Assembly: GCA_963822705.1 (NCBI GenBank)
Contig: CAWGIX010000004.1
Location: forward strand, 124,001-188,000
Reading direction: 5' to 3'
From: CAVRQM01 sp963822705
GTDB taxonomy: Bacteria > Pseudomonadota > Alphaproteobacteria > Acetobacterales > Acetobacteraceae
Length of the DNA: 64,000 nucleotides
Every line of letters starts with the position of its first letter. Position 1 is the stretch's first letter. A model generated the notes under the pieces. That model was not told the origin of the DNA. It did no database searches and was given only the letters and a program-made list of their open reading frames with translations. Below are positions 19,502 to 28,424 of the stretch, piece by piece. The position numbers and the translations under genes were made by a program.

Positions 19502-20374
19502 ATGGTGGTTCGCAGAAATTTCGCCAGGGCCGTCCCGATTCTTGCCGTGCTGCTGGGCGTTATCGTGGTCTGGTACGGCGCTGCGCTATGGCTCGACTAT
19601 GGTCAGGCGCAAGCGCTGGCCGACGAGGGTGCGTCGCGCTGGCACATTGCGGCGGCTGCCATGGCGCTGGACCGGCCGTTACTGCCGGCGCCGCACCAGA
19701 TAGGGGCGGAGTTCTGGGACAGTGTCTTCGAGTACGCACCGAACTCGCCCAAAAGCCTGATCCACCACGCCGGCGTGACCGCTGGCGCGGCTTTGGCGGG
19801 TTTTGTCCTGGCGGTCGCGCTCGGCATGGTACTGGCCGTCGGCATCGTGCATCTGCGCACGCTCGACCGGTCGCTCATGCCGTGGATGATCGCGAGCCAG
19901 ACCGTGCCCGTCCTGGCGATCGCGCCCATGGTGGTGGTGGTTCTGGGCAATGTCGGGCTGACGGGGTTCGTCCCGAAAGCGCTGATTTCGGGCTATCTCA
20001 GCTTCTTCCCGGTGGCAATCGGCATGGTGAAAGGCCTGCGCTCGCCCGACCCGATGCAGCGCGACCTGATGCGCACCTACTCCGCATCCACCATGCAGGT
20101 GCTGGAAAAGCTGCGCTGGCCGGCCTCCATGGCGTTCCTGTTTCCCAGCCTGAAAGTGGCTGCGGCGCTGGCCCTGGTGGGGGCCATCGTGGCGGAACTG
20201 CCGACCGGGGCGCAGGCGGGACTGGGCGCCCGGCTGCTGGCCGGGTCGTATTACGGACAAACCCTGCAGATCTGGGCGGCGCTGCTCATGGCGTCCCTGC
20301 TGGCGCTGCTGGCCACCGGTTTGGTCGATGCCGCGCAGGCGGCGCTGGCGCGGGCTCGTGGGGGGCGACTTTAG
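19502..20374 (+). CDS. ABC transporter permease (pyrimidine-precursor/NMT1 type) 1
   Basis: BPD-type inner-membrane permease of about 290 residues, starting MVVRRNFARAVPILAV, 4 bases after the FPP synthase stop. It has a long periplasmic N-terminal region, then membrane segments and the coupling loop PMQRDLMRTYSASTMQVLEKLRWPAS. It matches the SsuC/ThiX-like permeases paired with NMT1/THI5 binding proteins. A second permease and the binding protein follow. Substrate is probably a hydroxymethylpyrimidine-like thiamine precursor or a related base, by association only. Confidence 0.85.
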   Translation: MVVRRNFARAVPILAVLLGVIVVWYGAALWLDYGQAQALADEGASRWHIAAAAMALDRPLLPAPHQIGAEFWDSVFEYAPNSPKSLIHHAGVTAGAALAGFVLAVALGMVLAVGIVHLRTLDRSLMPWMIASQTVPVLAIAPMVVVVLGNVGLTGFVPKALISGYLSFFPVAIGMVKGLRSPDPMQRDLMRTYSASTMQVLEKLRWPASMAFLFPSLKVAAALALVGAIVAELPTGAQAGLGARLLAGSYYGQTLQIWAALLMASLLALLATGLVDAAQAALARARGGRL

Positions 20375-20496
20375 GCTGCGCAATCTTGCCGCCGGGCTTA
20401 AGGGCGATGAGTCGATGATCTCGAGCGGCGGCCGGGGCGAAAGAGGCTGATGTCCGACACTTCCAACCGACGCAGGGCAGGAAGCGGCGGTCGGTC

Positions 20497-21330
20497 ATGA
20501 CCTCGGCAAGTTTGGCTCTTTTGCTGGCCGGCGGCACGGGAGCACTGATCGCTTTAGCCCGGCTACCGGGGCGCGCCGCCCGCATCGCGACGCCCCTGCT
20601 GTTCGGGCTTCTGCTGCTGGCCGCCTGGCAGGTCATCTGCGTCGGCTACCAGGTTCCCAGGATTCTGCTGCCACCACCGCTCGCGATTGCCCGCGCGGCG
20701 CTCACGCATTGGCAGGTCCTGGCGGTGGATTTCTTGCAGACCGTGGTCCGCTCCGTCATTCCTGGCTGGCTGATCGGCAGCGGCGCCGGGTTGCTGGCGG
20801 CCGTCGTGTTGGACCGCTCGGCGTTTCTGCGTCGGGGCGTGCTGCCGCTGGGCAGCCTGGTCAGCGCCATGCCGATCGTGGGCATCGCTCCCATCATGGT
20901 GATGTGGTTCGGCTTCGACTGGCAAAGCAAGGCCGCCGTCGTAGTGGTCATGACGTTCTTCCCCATGCTGGTGAACGCCACCGCCGGCCTCGCGCAGGCG
21001 GGAGCGATGGAACGGGACCTGATGCACAGCTACGGGGCGAGCTACCGGCAGGTGCTGCAAAAGCTGCGCATGCCGGCAGCGCTGCCGTTCGTGTTCAACG
21101 CGCTGAAACTGAACTCCACGCTGGCCATGATCGGCGCCATCGTCGCCGAGTTTTTCGGCACCCCGATCGTCGGCATGGGCTTTCGCATCAGCACCGAGGT
21201 GGCGCGCATGAATCTGGACGTGGTCTGGGCCGAGATCGCCATGGCGGCGCTGGCCGGCGGCGCCCTGTTTGCCGGCTTGGCGCTGGCCGAAAGGGCGGTT
21301 ACGTTCTGGCATCCGTCGTTTCGTGACTGA
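20497..21330 (+). CDS. ABC transporter permease (pyrimidine-precursor/NMT1 type) 2
   Basis: 277 residues with about six hydrophobic segments. The coupling loop is MERDLMHSYGASYRQVLQKLRMPAALPF and the C-terminal IGAIVAEFFGTPIVGMGFRI is typical of this permease class. ATG 20497 overlaps the stop of a 16-codon ORF (from 20450), so coupling to a tiny leader is possible. No ATP-binding gene lies in the cluster, so an ATPase must be supplied from elsewhere. Confidence 0.87.
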   Translation: MTSASLALLLAGGTGALIALARLPGRAARIATPLLFGLLLLAAWQVICVGYQVPRILLPPPLAIARAALTHWQVLAVDFLQTVVRSVIPGWLIGSGAGLLAAVVLDRSAFLRRGVLPLGSLVSAMPIVGIAPIMVMWFGFDWQSKAAVVVVMTFFPMLVNATAGLAQAGAMERDLMHSYGASYRQVLQKLRMPAALPFVFNALKLNSTLAMIGAIVAEFFGTPIVGMGFRISTEVARMNLDVVWAEIAMAALAGGALFAGLALAERAVTFWHPSFRD

Positions 21331-21351
21331 CAACCGAGGGGAAAGCACGCA

Positions 21352-22354
21352 GTGAAGACATGGTTGATGGCAGCCGCGCTGGCGGCCGGGCTGGGGGCGC
21401 AGGCGCAGGCGGCCGACAAGCTGAACCTGCAGCTTAAATGGGTGACCCAGGCGCAGTTCGCCGGCTACTACGTAGCCAAGGCCAAGGGTTTCTACGACAA
21501 GGCCGGGCTGGACGTGACCATCAAGCCGGGCGGCCCGGACATTAACCCCAGTCAGGTGATCGCCGGGGGCGGCGCCGACGTGATCGTGGACTGGATGCCC
21601 TCCGCGCTGGCCGCGCGTGAAAAAGGCGTGCCGCTGGTCAATATCGGCCAGATCTTTGAAAAATCCGGCATGGAGCTGACCTGCCGAAAGGATTCCGGAG
21701 TCGTCACGCCCGCCGACTTCAAAGGCAAGACGCTGGGGGTCTGGTTCTCGGGCAACGAGTATCCGTTCCTGGCGTGGATGAGCAAGCTGCGACTGTCCAC
21801 AAATGGCGGACCGGACGGCGTAACCGTGCTGAAGCAGGGCTTCAACGTCGATCCGCTGCTGCAGAAGCAGGCGGCGTGCATTTCGACAATGACTTACAAC
21901 GAATATTGGCAGCTGATCGAGGCCGGCATGAAGCCGGAGCAGTTGCGCGTGTTCAAGTACCGAGGACGAAGGCGTGGCGACGCTCGAGGACGGGCTGTAC
22001 ACCACGCAGGCAAAAGTCGACGATCCGGCCATGATGGACAAGCTGGCGCGGTTTTTGAAAGCCTCCGTTGAAGGCTGGCAATACGCGATCGCGCATCAGG
22101 ACGAGGCGGTCAAGATCGTGTTGGACAACGATACGGCCGGCGCGCAGACGCCGGCGCACCAGAAGCGGATGATGAGCGAGGTAGCAAAACTGATCGGCGG
22201 CGGCGATCCGCACGGTACTGGCTATCTGGAACCGGCGGCCTACCAGCGCACGGTCGACGAGCTGATGAGCGGCGGCAGCGATCCGGTGATCACCAAAAAG
22301 CCCGAGGGCGCCTGGACGCACGCGGTGTTCGACAAGGCAATGGGCAAGTCTTGA
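21352..22354 (+). CDS. NMT1/THI5-like ABC substrate-binding protein (frameshifted)
   Basis: Periplasmic binding protein beginning MKTWLMAAALAAGLGAQAQA (signal peptide), then LNLQLKWVTQAQFAGYYVAK, the hallmark of the NMT1/THI5-like family that binds pyrimidine precursors or related small molecules. The frame breaks at 21961; dropping the C there continues with EDEGVATLEDGLYTTQAK and ends AVFDKAMGKS at 22354, about 333 residues. The start is GTG 21352 (after GAGGGGAAAG). Third gene of the importer. Confidence 0.87.
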
Positions 22355-22377
22355 GCGAAGCGATGGGAGCGGCGGCG

Positions 22378-23178
22378 ATGATGACAGGCAAGATCGCCGT
22401 CGTGACCGGCGGCACTCAGGGGTTGGGCGAAGCCATCGCCCGCCTGTTCGTGACCCGGGGCGCGAGCGGCGTGGTGATCTGCGGCCGCAACGAACAGCGC
22501 GGCCGCGGCGTGGCGGATAGCCTGGAGGGAAAAGCCCGCTTCGTCCCGGCCCGACTGGAACAGGTCGACGATTGCCGGCGGGTGATCGCAGCAGCCGACA
22601 AGGCGTTCGGGCGCATCGACGTGCTGGTCAATGCGGCGGCGATTACCGATCGGGGCACCATTCTGGATACCTCGGAAGAACTGTTCGACAGGATGTTCGC
22701 CGTCAACGTGCGTGCGCCATTCTTTTTGATGCAGGAAGCGGCAAAGCTGATGCGACGCGACCGCATCGCGGGTACGATGGTGAATATCCAGAGCATGTCC
22801 GCCCATGGCGGCCAGAGTTTCATTACCGCGTATTGCGCATCGAAGGGTGCGCTGTCGGTGCTGACCAAGAACGTGGCGTTTTCGCTCATGCCGGACCGGA
22901 TCAGGGTGAACGGATTGAACATCGGCTGGATGGATTCTCCCGGCGAGGCTGCGATCCAGCAGAAATATCACGACGCGGATCCGGATTGGCTGGCGCGTGC
23001 CGAGGCCAAGCAGCCGTTCGGTCGACTGATCAAGCCGGACGAGGTGGCGCGTGCGGTCGCCTATCTGGCCAGCGACGAGAGCGGGCTGATGACTGGCTCG
23101 GTGATCGATTTCGACCAGCAGGTGATCGGCGCGGGCGATGCGCCGAGCCATCCTCTGCGCCGGGTGCCGGACGCATAG
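22378..23178 (+). CDS. short-chain dehydrogenase/reductase (SDR)
   Basis: Classical SDR oxidoreductase. TGGTQGLGEAIA (TGxxxGxG cofactor loop), VNAAAI, catalytic serine in NIQSMSAHGG and YCASKGAL (YxxxK) are all present, with a C-terminal DEVARAVAYLASDESGLMTG block. About 266 residues. Several starts are possible (TTG 22351 overlapping the previous stop, ATG 22363, ATG 22378); 22378 has GGGAG at ideal spacing. It follows the importer directly and may act on the imported substrate, but the reaction is unknown. Confidence 0.88.
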   Translation: MMTGKIAVVTGGTQGLGEAIARLFVTRGASGVVICGRNEQRGRGVADSLEGKARFVPARLEQVDDCRRVIAAADKAFGRIDVLVNAAAITDRGTILDTSEELFDRMFAVNVRAPFFLMQEAAKLMRRDRIAGTMVNIQSMSAHGGQSFITAYCASKGALSVLTKNVAFSLMPDRIRVNGLNIGWMDSPGEAAIQQKYHDADPDWLARAEAKQPFGRLIKPDEVARAVAYLASDESGLMTGSVIDFDQQVIGAGDAPSHPLRRVPDA

Positions 23179-23281
23179 ACAGCCCTAAGCCCGGCGGGCC
23201 GGCAATCCGCGCTGCCGCCGGGGCGTTACGAGGTGTCTCGGGCCGGTTCGGTCCTGCTCGCGCATTTTTGGGAGAGGGCGG

Positions 23282-25160
23282 GTGGCGGTTCAGATCAAGC
23301 CAGAACACCACATCCACGGCTGGTATTTCGTCGCGGCTTTCTTGGGGCTCCTGCTGGTGCAGGATTTCTTGGCGGCTGTGGGAAGCCAGACCGCGACGAT
23401 TCCCTACAGCCGGTTCCAGGACATGCTGCACGCGGGCCAGCTCGATGACCTCGTCATCGGCGCCGACCGCATCGACGGCGCCATCAAGGCACCCGCAAAA
23501 GGCGCGCCGAGTTCGCTTCACCACCGTGCGGGTCGAGCCCTCTCTGGCGCAGTCGCTGAGCGCCGAGCACGTCACCTACGCCGGCAGTCCTCCGCCCGGC
23601 TGGCTCGCAAGCGCGCTCGGCTGGCTAGTGCCGCTGATCCTGTTCTGGGGCATCTGGTTGTTCGTCATACGCCGGATGGCCGGAAACGTGGGGAGCGGCG
23701 GTTTTGGGGGGTTTGGCGGGCTGATGGGCATCGGCCGCAGCCGCGCCCGGGTTTACGTCGAGACCGACACGAAAGTGACCTTTGCCGACGTCGCCGGCGC
23801 GGACGAAGCCAAGGCCGAGTTGCAAGAAATCGTCGAGTTCCTCCGGGCGCCGCAGCGCTATGGCCGGCTGGGGGCGCATGTGCCCAAAGGCGTGCTGCTG
23901 GTCGGGCCGCCGGGCACCGGCAAGACTCTGCTGGCCCGCGCGGTGGCCGGGGAATCCGGGGTGCCGTTCTTCTCCATCTCGGGTTCCGAGTTCGTGGAGA
24001 TGATCGTGGGCGTGGGGGCGGCGCGCGTGCGCGACATGTTCAAGCAGGCGCGTGAAAAAGCGCCGGCGATCATTTTCATCGACGAGATCGACGCGCTCGG
24101 GGGTGCCCGCAACGGCCCGGGCCTGGGCGGCCACGACGAGAAGGAGCAGACGCTCAATCAGCTGCTGGCGGAAATGGACGGTTTCGACCCGACCAGCGGC
24201 TTGGTCATTCTGGCGTCCACCAACCGGCCCGAGGTTCTGGATCCCGCCCTGCTGCGCGCCGGACGTTTCGACCGGCAGGTGCTGGTGGACCGCCCGGATC
24301 GCAAGGGCCGGGTGGAAATCCTGCGCATCCACATGGCCAAGATAAAACTGGCCCCCGGTATCGAGCCCGAGGCCATCGCGGAACTGACCCCCGGCTTCAC
24401 CGGCGCGGACCTCGCCAACCTGGTCAACGAGGCGGCCTTGCTCGCCACGCGACGCGACGCGACGGAGGTGACGCTCGACGATTTCGAGGCGGCGATTGAG
24501 CGCCTGATGGCCGGCTTGGAAAAACGCACCCGCGTGCTGGGCCAGCACGAACGGTCGCTGGTGGCGCATCACGAAATGGGCCATGCGATCGTGGCCATGG
24601 CACTGCCCGACGTGGACCCGGTGCACAAGATTTCCATCATTCCGCACGGTATCGCGGCGCTCGGCTATACGATGCAGCGGCCGACCGACGAGCGTTTCCT
24701 GATGAGCCGCCACGAGTTGATAGATCGCATGACCGTGCTGCTGGCCGGGCGCGCGGCCGAACAACTGGTGTTCAGCGAGATTTCCACCGGTGCCGCCGAC
24801 GACCTGGTCAAGGCGACGGAGATCGCCCGAAGCATGGTCGCCCGTTTCGGCATGGACCCTGACCTGGGACAGGTCGCCTACGAACCCGAACGACGGAGCA
24901 TGCTGCAGGGTCCGGCCAGCGTCGACTGGCGGCCCCGCAGCTACGGCGAGGACACCGCGTCGGGCATCGACCGCGCGGTGAGAACGTTGATCGACCATGC
25001 CTACGGCCTCGCCGGGCGCATCCTGGCCGAGAACGAAAAACTGCTGCGCAAGTCCGCCGGCCAGTTGCTCGAGCGCGAGACGCTGGAGCGCGAACAGCTG
25101 GACGCGCTCGGTCGCATGGTCATTCGCCCGCTCGACGAGCCGCGCCTGCTGCCGGCGTAG
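23282..25160 (+). CDS. ftsH: FtsH-type ATP-dependent zinc metalloprotease (frameshifted)
   Basis: Membrane-bound AAA+ protease degrading membrane and regulatory proteins. GTG 23282 starts MAVQIKPEHHIHGWYFV (first membrane segment, cytoplasmic N-terminus), then a short periplasmic region and second segment (PLILFWGIWLFVIRR), GFGGFGG linker, Walker A GPPGTGKT, Walker B IIFIDEID, second region of homology RPEVLDPALLRAGRFDRQ and the zinc motif HEMGH. A break near 23507 (one extra C) splits the periplasmic part. About 626 residues. The setting beside an SDR gene is unlike the usual tilS-ftsH-folP locus, so this may be a second FtsH. Confidence 0.88.
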
Positions 25161-25212
25161 CTGTTTAGATCGAATTCGAAACTATATGGGCGTGCGTAGG
25201 CAGGCGGCCCAG

Positions 25213-25888
25213 TCAGGTAGGTTTTCGGATCGGCTCGGGGAACCAGAAACCGCCCCACTTCCTCCACTCCGTGCCGGGGTAGGTCCACTTCGGTTTTCGC
25301 GTGCGCGCCTCGGTGCGGAGCGGGCGCTTTCGCATCGGCTTTTCGGGGATTGGTGCGGCGGGGTCCGGTTCGGGGGCCGATGGTGCGGTTCGGCGAACCC
25401 GCTTCGGCGGCGGCGGCAGGAGCGCCGGGTCGGGGGTTAGCGCCAGCATCCGGCACAGCGGCCGGAGTATCCGTCCCGTCTGCGGGGCGTTGCGGAGCAG
25501 CTCCTGCATCCCCGGATCGGCCAGCAAAGCCTCCAGGTCCTGCTTGTAGGGCGCCACCCGCCACGCCCCCAGCTTCAGCAACCAGCCGAACGGCTCGGGA
25601 AACGGGATGCTGCCGCTTTCGGGCTTTCCTTTCCCGGACCCGAGGCGGCCGCGGCGGTGGCAGCGGACCCGCCTGGGCGCGGGCGACCAGAGCGATGAAC
25701 CTGAGCCGGAGGTTCTGCAGCCGGGTCCCAACCAGGAACAGCAGCTGCGAGGTGATGACATGCACCCCGGACATCCGGTCCACGTCGTAGCGCATCCCGA
25801 GCGCCCGCCCCACTTCGTGGGTGAACCGGGTGAACCGGTCGGAGAGGCTGGCATCCGGCGGAAGGGGTGGGGGCTGAAGGAAAAACAT
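25213..25888 (-). CDS. hypothetical protein with basic Pro-rich tail (frameshifted)
   Basis: The N-terminal frame starts MFFLQPPPLPPDASLSDRF and runs to about 25641 (TSQLLFLVGTRLQNLRLRFI). One base shifted, it continues with FGWLLKLGAWRVAPYKQDLE, ALLADPGMQELLRNAPQTGR, ILRPLCRMLALTPDPALLPP, then a Pro/Arg/Lys-rich tail ending FWFPEPIRKPT. Removing the extra base near 25640 gives about 225 residues. Similar short helical proteins with this middle motif recur in Acetobacteraceae as unannotated ORFs, to my recollection. Function unknown. Confidence 0.6.
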
Positions 25889-26170
25889 TAGGTAGAATGA
25901 CTAACACAGGCCCGCGGCCAAGTCAAGGATATTGGTCCGGGAAAGTACTTCCAATGTGCCGCAAAACTCCATGGCCTTTCATCTCAATTTCTGCGCTCCA
26001 GCTTCAGACTGCGCCCAAAGCCGGTAGGCCTTGCGGGACATGACCTCGGCCAAGCTGGAATTCTCCCTCAGCGCGGACGTGAACGGAGCTACCTTCTCAG
26101 CCTGCGCCCTCCGGTCGCATTGTCAACGACCACGGCGTGCCGGCGTCCCACTGGCCCTGCGTGGCACGTC
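25889..26170. other. intergenic, no feature recognised
   Basis: About 280 bases between the hypothetical gene and the lipoprotein gene. It is less GC-rich than its surroundings near 25890-25990. No protein-like frame, tRNA or strong hairpin was found. Confidence 0.4.
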
Positions 26171-26404
26171 TCACCGCACGCCAGGAGAGGGTTTGGAGAG
26201 GCTGTCCGAGGCCGACCCTTGGTCGGGCCCGAACGCACCGCCGTTGGTCTTGAAATCCTCCGGCCCCAATCCGAACCCGCCAGCGGCGGTGGTGTGATCG
26301 TTCGAATAGCTCTGGGACGTGGTGCCGGGGGGTTGGGAGGAGCATCCGGCGAGCAGAAGCAACCCGACCAGCACAGTCGTCGGGACCGTTACGGGAAGTG
26401 ACAT
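26171..26404 (-). CDS. small putative lipoprotein
   Basis: 77 residues starting MSLPVTVPTTVLVGLLLLAGCSS: a type II signal peptide with lipobox LLAG-C, so the mature N-terminal cysteine would be acylated and the protein anchored in the envelope. The mature part is short, polar and Gly/Ser-rich (SQSYSNDHTTAAGGFGLGPE) with no domain. Upstream in-frame codons to 26569 are not signal-like and are excluded. Function unknown. Confidence 0.65.
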   Translation of the reverse strand: MSLPVTVPTTVLVGLLLLAGCSSQPPGTTSQSYSNDHTTAAGGFGLGPEDFKTNGGAFGPDQGSASDSLSKPSPGVR

Positions 26405-26794
26405 GGCAAAACTCCGGCAAGGGGGGGACAGAACGCCGCGGCACCCTCCCTGTTTCGGAGGCATGGCAACGCGCTGGCGGTGGGAGATGGGGCGCTCGGA
26501 TCGAGCATCAAGCCGGTGACCGGAGGCGCGCCGATGCACTACTGCATTTGTGTGTGCCGCCTCGCGCACCGACTCCGCTCTGGCTCAGGCGGTGGCGAAT
26601 AAAGCGCCTGTCCGGACCGTCCAGACGGCATGCGCCCTATCGAGACTGGCACGCTCCTGCACGCATCCGCTGCCTGGTGGATGGCACGCGGCCGTGGTCC
26701 CGGTGCGGCCATTTTAAATCCTGCTTTACGAAGGCTTCGTTCACGCGCACGTAAATCGGCCCTGCGTGCCAACCCTGCCACCGTGGAGCCCGGC
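26405..26794. other. intergenic between divergent genes
   Basis: 390 bases separating the lipoprotein gene and the 401-residue hypothetical gene, which diverge. It should carry both promoters. No clear -35/-10 pair or operator palindrome could be assigned. Confidence 0.4.
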
Positions 26795-28000
26795 ATGAAC
26801 ACGCGCAGCCAGACCGTAGCCGACACAGCTTCGGATTTCGTTTCACTGGTCGGGACGGCGGCGTGGGCCCGGCGTATCCGCGAGGTGAAGCGGGCCTGCG
26901 ACGGCGGGCAGCGCACTGGCCGAGCCATGCGGCAGCGCTTCGCCGTCGAGATTGCCGTCGAAACGATGCGCCGTCCCGGGCGCAACACCCCGCCCCCGTT
27001 GCGGGAGGCGGCCGTCGCGGAATTCGCCGCGGAACTGTGCGAGGCAGCCGAAAGTCTGTCGTCCGCTGGCCGGGAGCGGCTGCGGGCGGGCTTGCGCGAC
27101 GCGCTGCAGGGCGAGGCCACGCTCGTGCCGCTGTTCCATCTGGCCCGCTGCGCCCGGCGGCAGCGTTCGCGCGGGTTCGCCGTCGCCTATGCCGGATTCG
27201 ACGACGAGGCGCGGTTCGATCTTCTGCTGTCGCGCGCCGGCGCGGAGGCGGAACTGGCGTGCGACGTGGTCTCCGCCGAAGCGGGACGCGATCTGCATCG
27301 GGGCGCCTGGGTGCGGCTGGTCGACCGCATCGACCCCGACCTCCAGACCTGGCTCGCTGCGCATCCGGGCCGCTATCTGCTGAAGATGACCCTGCCGCAG
27401 GGACTGCAGGACGGGCCGGGCGGGCAGGACCGGCTGGCCAACCTGCACGGGCGCATCCGCACCATGCTGGAGGGCCAGCGGCGCGCCGACTGCGACGAGG
27501 CGGCGGTGCTGCGGCTCGACCCGCTGATGCTGGCCGGGGCGCAGGCCGACGAGCTGGGGTTTTTGACCCGACTGCGCCAGGAATTCGGCCACGAGGCGCA
27601 TCTGGCGGTGACTGCGGGCAGGGGCGGGGTGTTCGTCATGGCCGCCCGCGCAGGCCGCGAGGACGCCGTGGCCGTGGCCGTGCGCCGGCGCATGGACGCG
27701 TTGGCGCCGACCCGGCTTTCGGGCACGCGGCCCGGCATCCTGGCCATCCTGGTGGAGGACACCGACCGCATCGAGTGGCGGCATTTGCGCGATCGCCTGA
27801 TACTGGAGGGCGAGGCGCGCCGGTTCCTGACCCATCCCGAGGCCCGCTTCGTGGTGGCGGTGACCTGCGCCTCGCGGCTGGAATTGTTGGGCGAGGCGGG
27901 GGCTGATGGCGCCCCGGACGGCGAACTGCGGTTCCGCAACCCGTCGCATCCGGCGGCGCGGGAGGCGGCGCTGGCGTCGGCGGTGCTGTCCTCGGCCTGA
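26795..28000 (+). CDS. hypothetical protein, 401 residues
   Basis: Starts MNTRSQTVADTASDFVSLVG at ATG 26795 with GTGGAG upstream; the frame extends to 26630 but that part is not coding-like. Mostly alpha/beta soluble sequence, Ala/Arg-rich, no signal peptide or membrane segment. Helical N-terminal third; later segments include FVMAARAGREDAVAVAVRRR and GILAILVEDTDRIEWRHLRD, which look like folded domain sequence. No motif I can name. It is probably real by codon bias and length. Confidence 0.6.
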   Translation: MNTRSQTVADTASDFVSLVGTAAWARRIREVKRACDGGQRTGRAMRQRFAVEIAVETMRRPGRNTPPPLREAAVAEFAAELCEAAESLSSAGRERLRAGLRDALQGEATLVPLFHLARCARRQRSRGFAVAYAGFDDEARFDLLLSRAGAEAELACDVVSAEAGRDLHRGAWVRLVDRIDPDLQTWLAAHPGRYLLKMTLPQGLQDGPGGQDRLANLHGRIRTMLEGQRRADCDEAAVLRLDPLMLAGAQADELGFLTRLRQEFGHEAHLAVTAGRGGVFVMAARAGREDAVAVAVRRRMDALAPTRLSGTRPGILAILVEDTDRIEWRHLRDRLILEGEARRFLTHPEARFVVAVTCASRLELLGEAGADGAPDGELRFRNPSHPAAREAALASAVLSSA

Positions 28001-28083
28001 TTTTTGCCGCGCCGTGGGACCGCCGCCGAACCGTCAATCCCTTGCCACGTTTTGCGGGTTCGATGTCCAAGCCAAGCCCGGGT

Positions 28084-28239
28084 ATGCAGATGAACGACGA
28101 CGACGAGTATGAGCACAAGCTCGAGGAGTTGGACCGGCTGCTGAACGACCCGGACGTGCCGATGGAGCCGGACCGGGTGTGGTCGCTGCTGGCCGAAATA
28201 TCGATCCACGACCTGCCGCCGGAGCACGCAGCGGCCTGA
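28084..28239 (+). CDS. small acidic protein
   Basis: About 51 residues from ATG 28084 (MQMNDDDEYEHKLEELDRLL), predicted to be one or two helices, very acidic at the N-terminus (DDDEYEHKLEELD) and ending LPPEHAAA. Alternative starts are 28042, 28063 and 28090. Its end is 16 bases before a strong hairpin (28259-28278). It could be a small regulatory or structural peptide; no family recognised. Confidence 0.5.
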   Translation: MQMNDDDEYEHKLEELDRLLNDPDVPMEPDRVWSLLAEISIHDLPPEHAAA

Positions 28240-28254
28240 TCGGCGCCGGAGACG

Positions 28255-28280
28255 AAAAGGGCCACCCGAAGGTGGCCCCC
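28255..28280 (-). terminator. Rho-independent terminator
   Basis: Stem GGGCCACC (28259-28266) and GGTGGCCC (28271-28278) with a 4-base loop. Read on the minus strand it is followed by TTTTCGT, giving a proper U-tract, so it ends the small minus-strand transcription unit at 28303-28390. It can also stop the plus-strand gene ending at 28239. Confidence 0.75.
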
Positions 28281-28302
28281 GCCTCGACAGGCCGCGTACC
28301 TG

Positions 28303-28371
28303 TCAGGAGCGAAAAACTCGCTGCGGAGCGATCGATCCAGCACACGCACGCGGCATGGTGAAGCTAGACAC
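28303..28371 (-). CDS. 22-residue small ORF with perfect extended Shine-Dalgarno
   Basis: GTG 28371 opens MSSFTMPRACAGSIAPQRVF-RS, stopping at 28303. Upstream, AAAGGAGGTGATCC (28373-28386) is complementary to all of the last 14 bases of this organism's 16S rRNA, with 7 bases between AGGAGG and the start: ideal geometry. A terminator follows 25 bases after the stop. So this is a compact minus-strand unit: ribosome-binding site, short ORF, terminator. Either a real small protein/dual-function RNA or a fossil of a 16S 3' end; no promoter was identified. Confidence 0.5.
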   Translation of the reverse strand: MSSFTMPRACAGSIAPQRVFRS

Positions 28372-28424
28372 TGGATCACCTCCTTTCCGTTGTTGACCGG
28401 ATGAGCCAAGCACGGCGCCGCGGT

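Noticed and set aside
19400..21352. Thiamine (TPP) riboswitch before the NMT1-type importer
   Set aside because: The first permease starts 4 bases after the FPP synthase stop, and no THI-box core was seen near either permease or the binding protein gene.
22572..23500. Open frame fused to the front of the FtsH frame (862 codons)
   Set aside because: The first 300 codons are a shifted reading of the SDR gene; the real FtsH start is GTG 23282 with a frameshift.
28370..28390. A partial second 16S rRNA gene
   Set aside because: Only 17 bases match the 16S 3' end and the flanks do not; correct spacing to a start codon fits a ribosome-binding site better.
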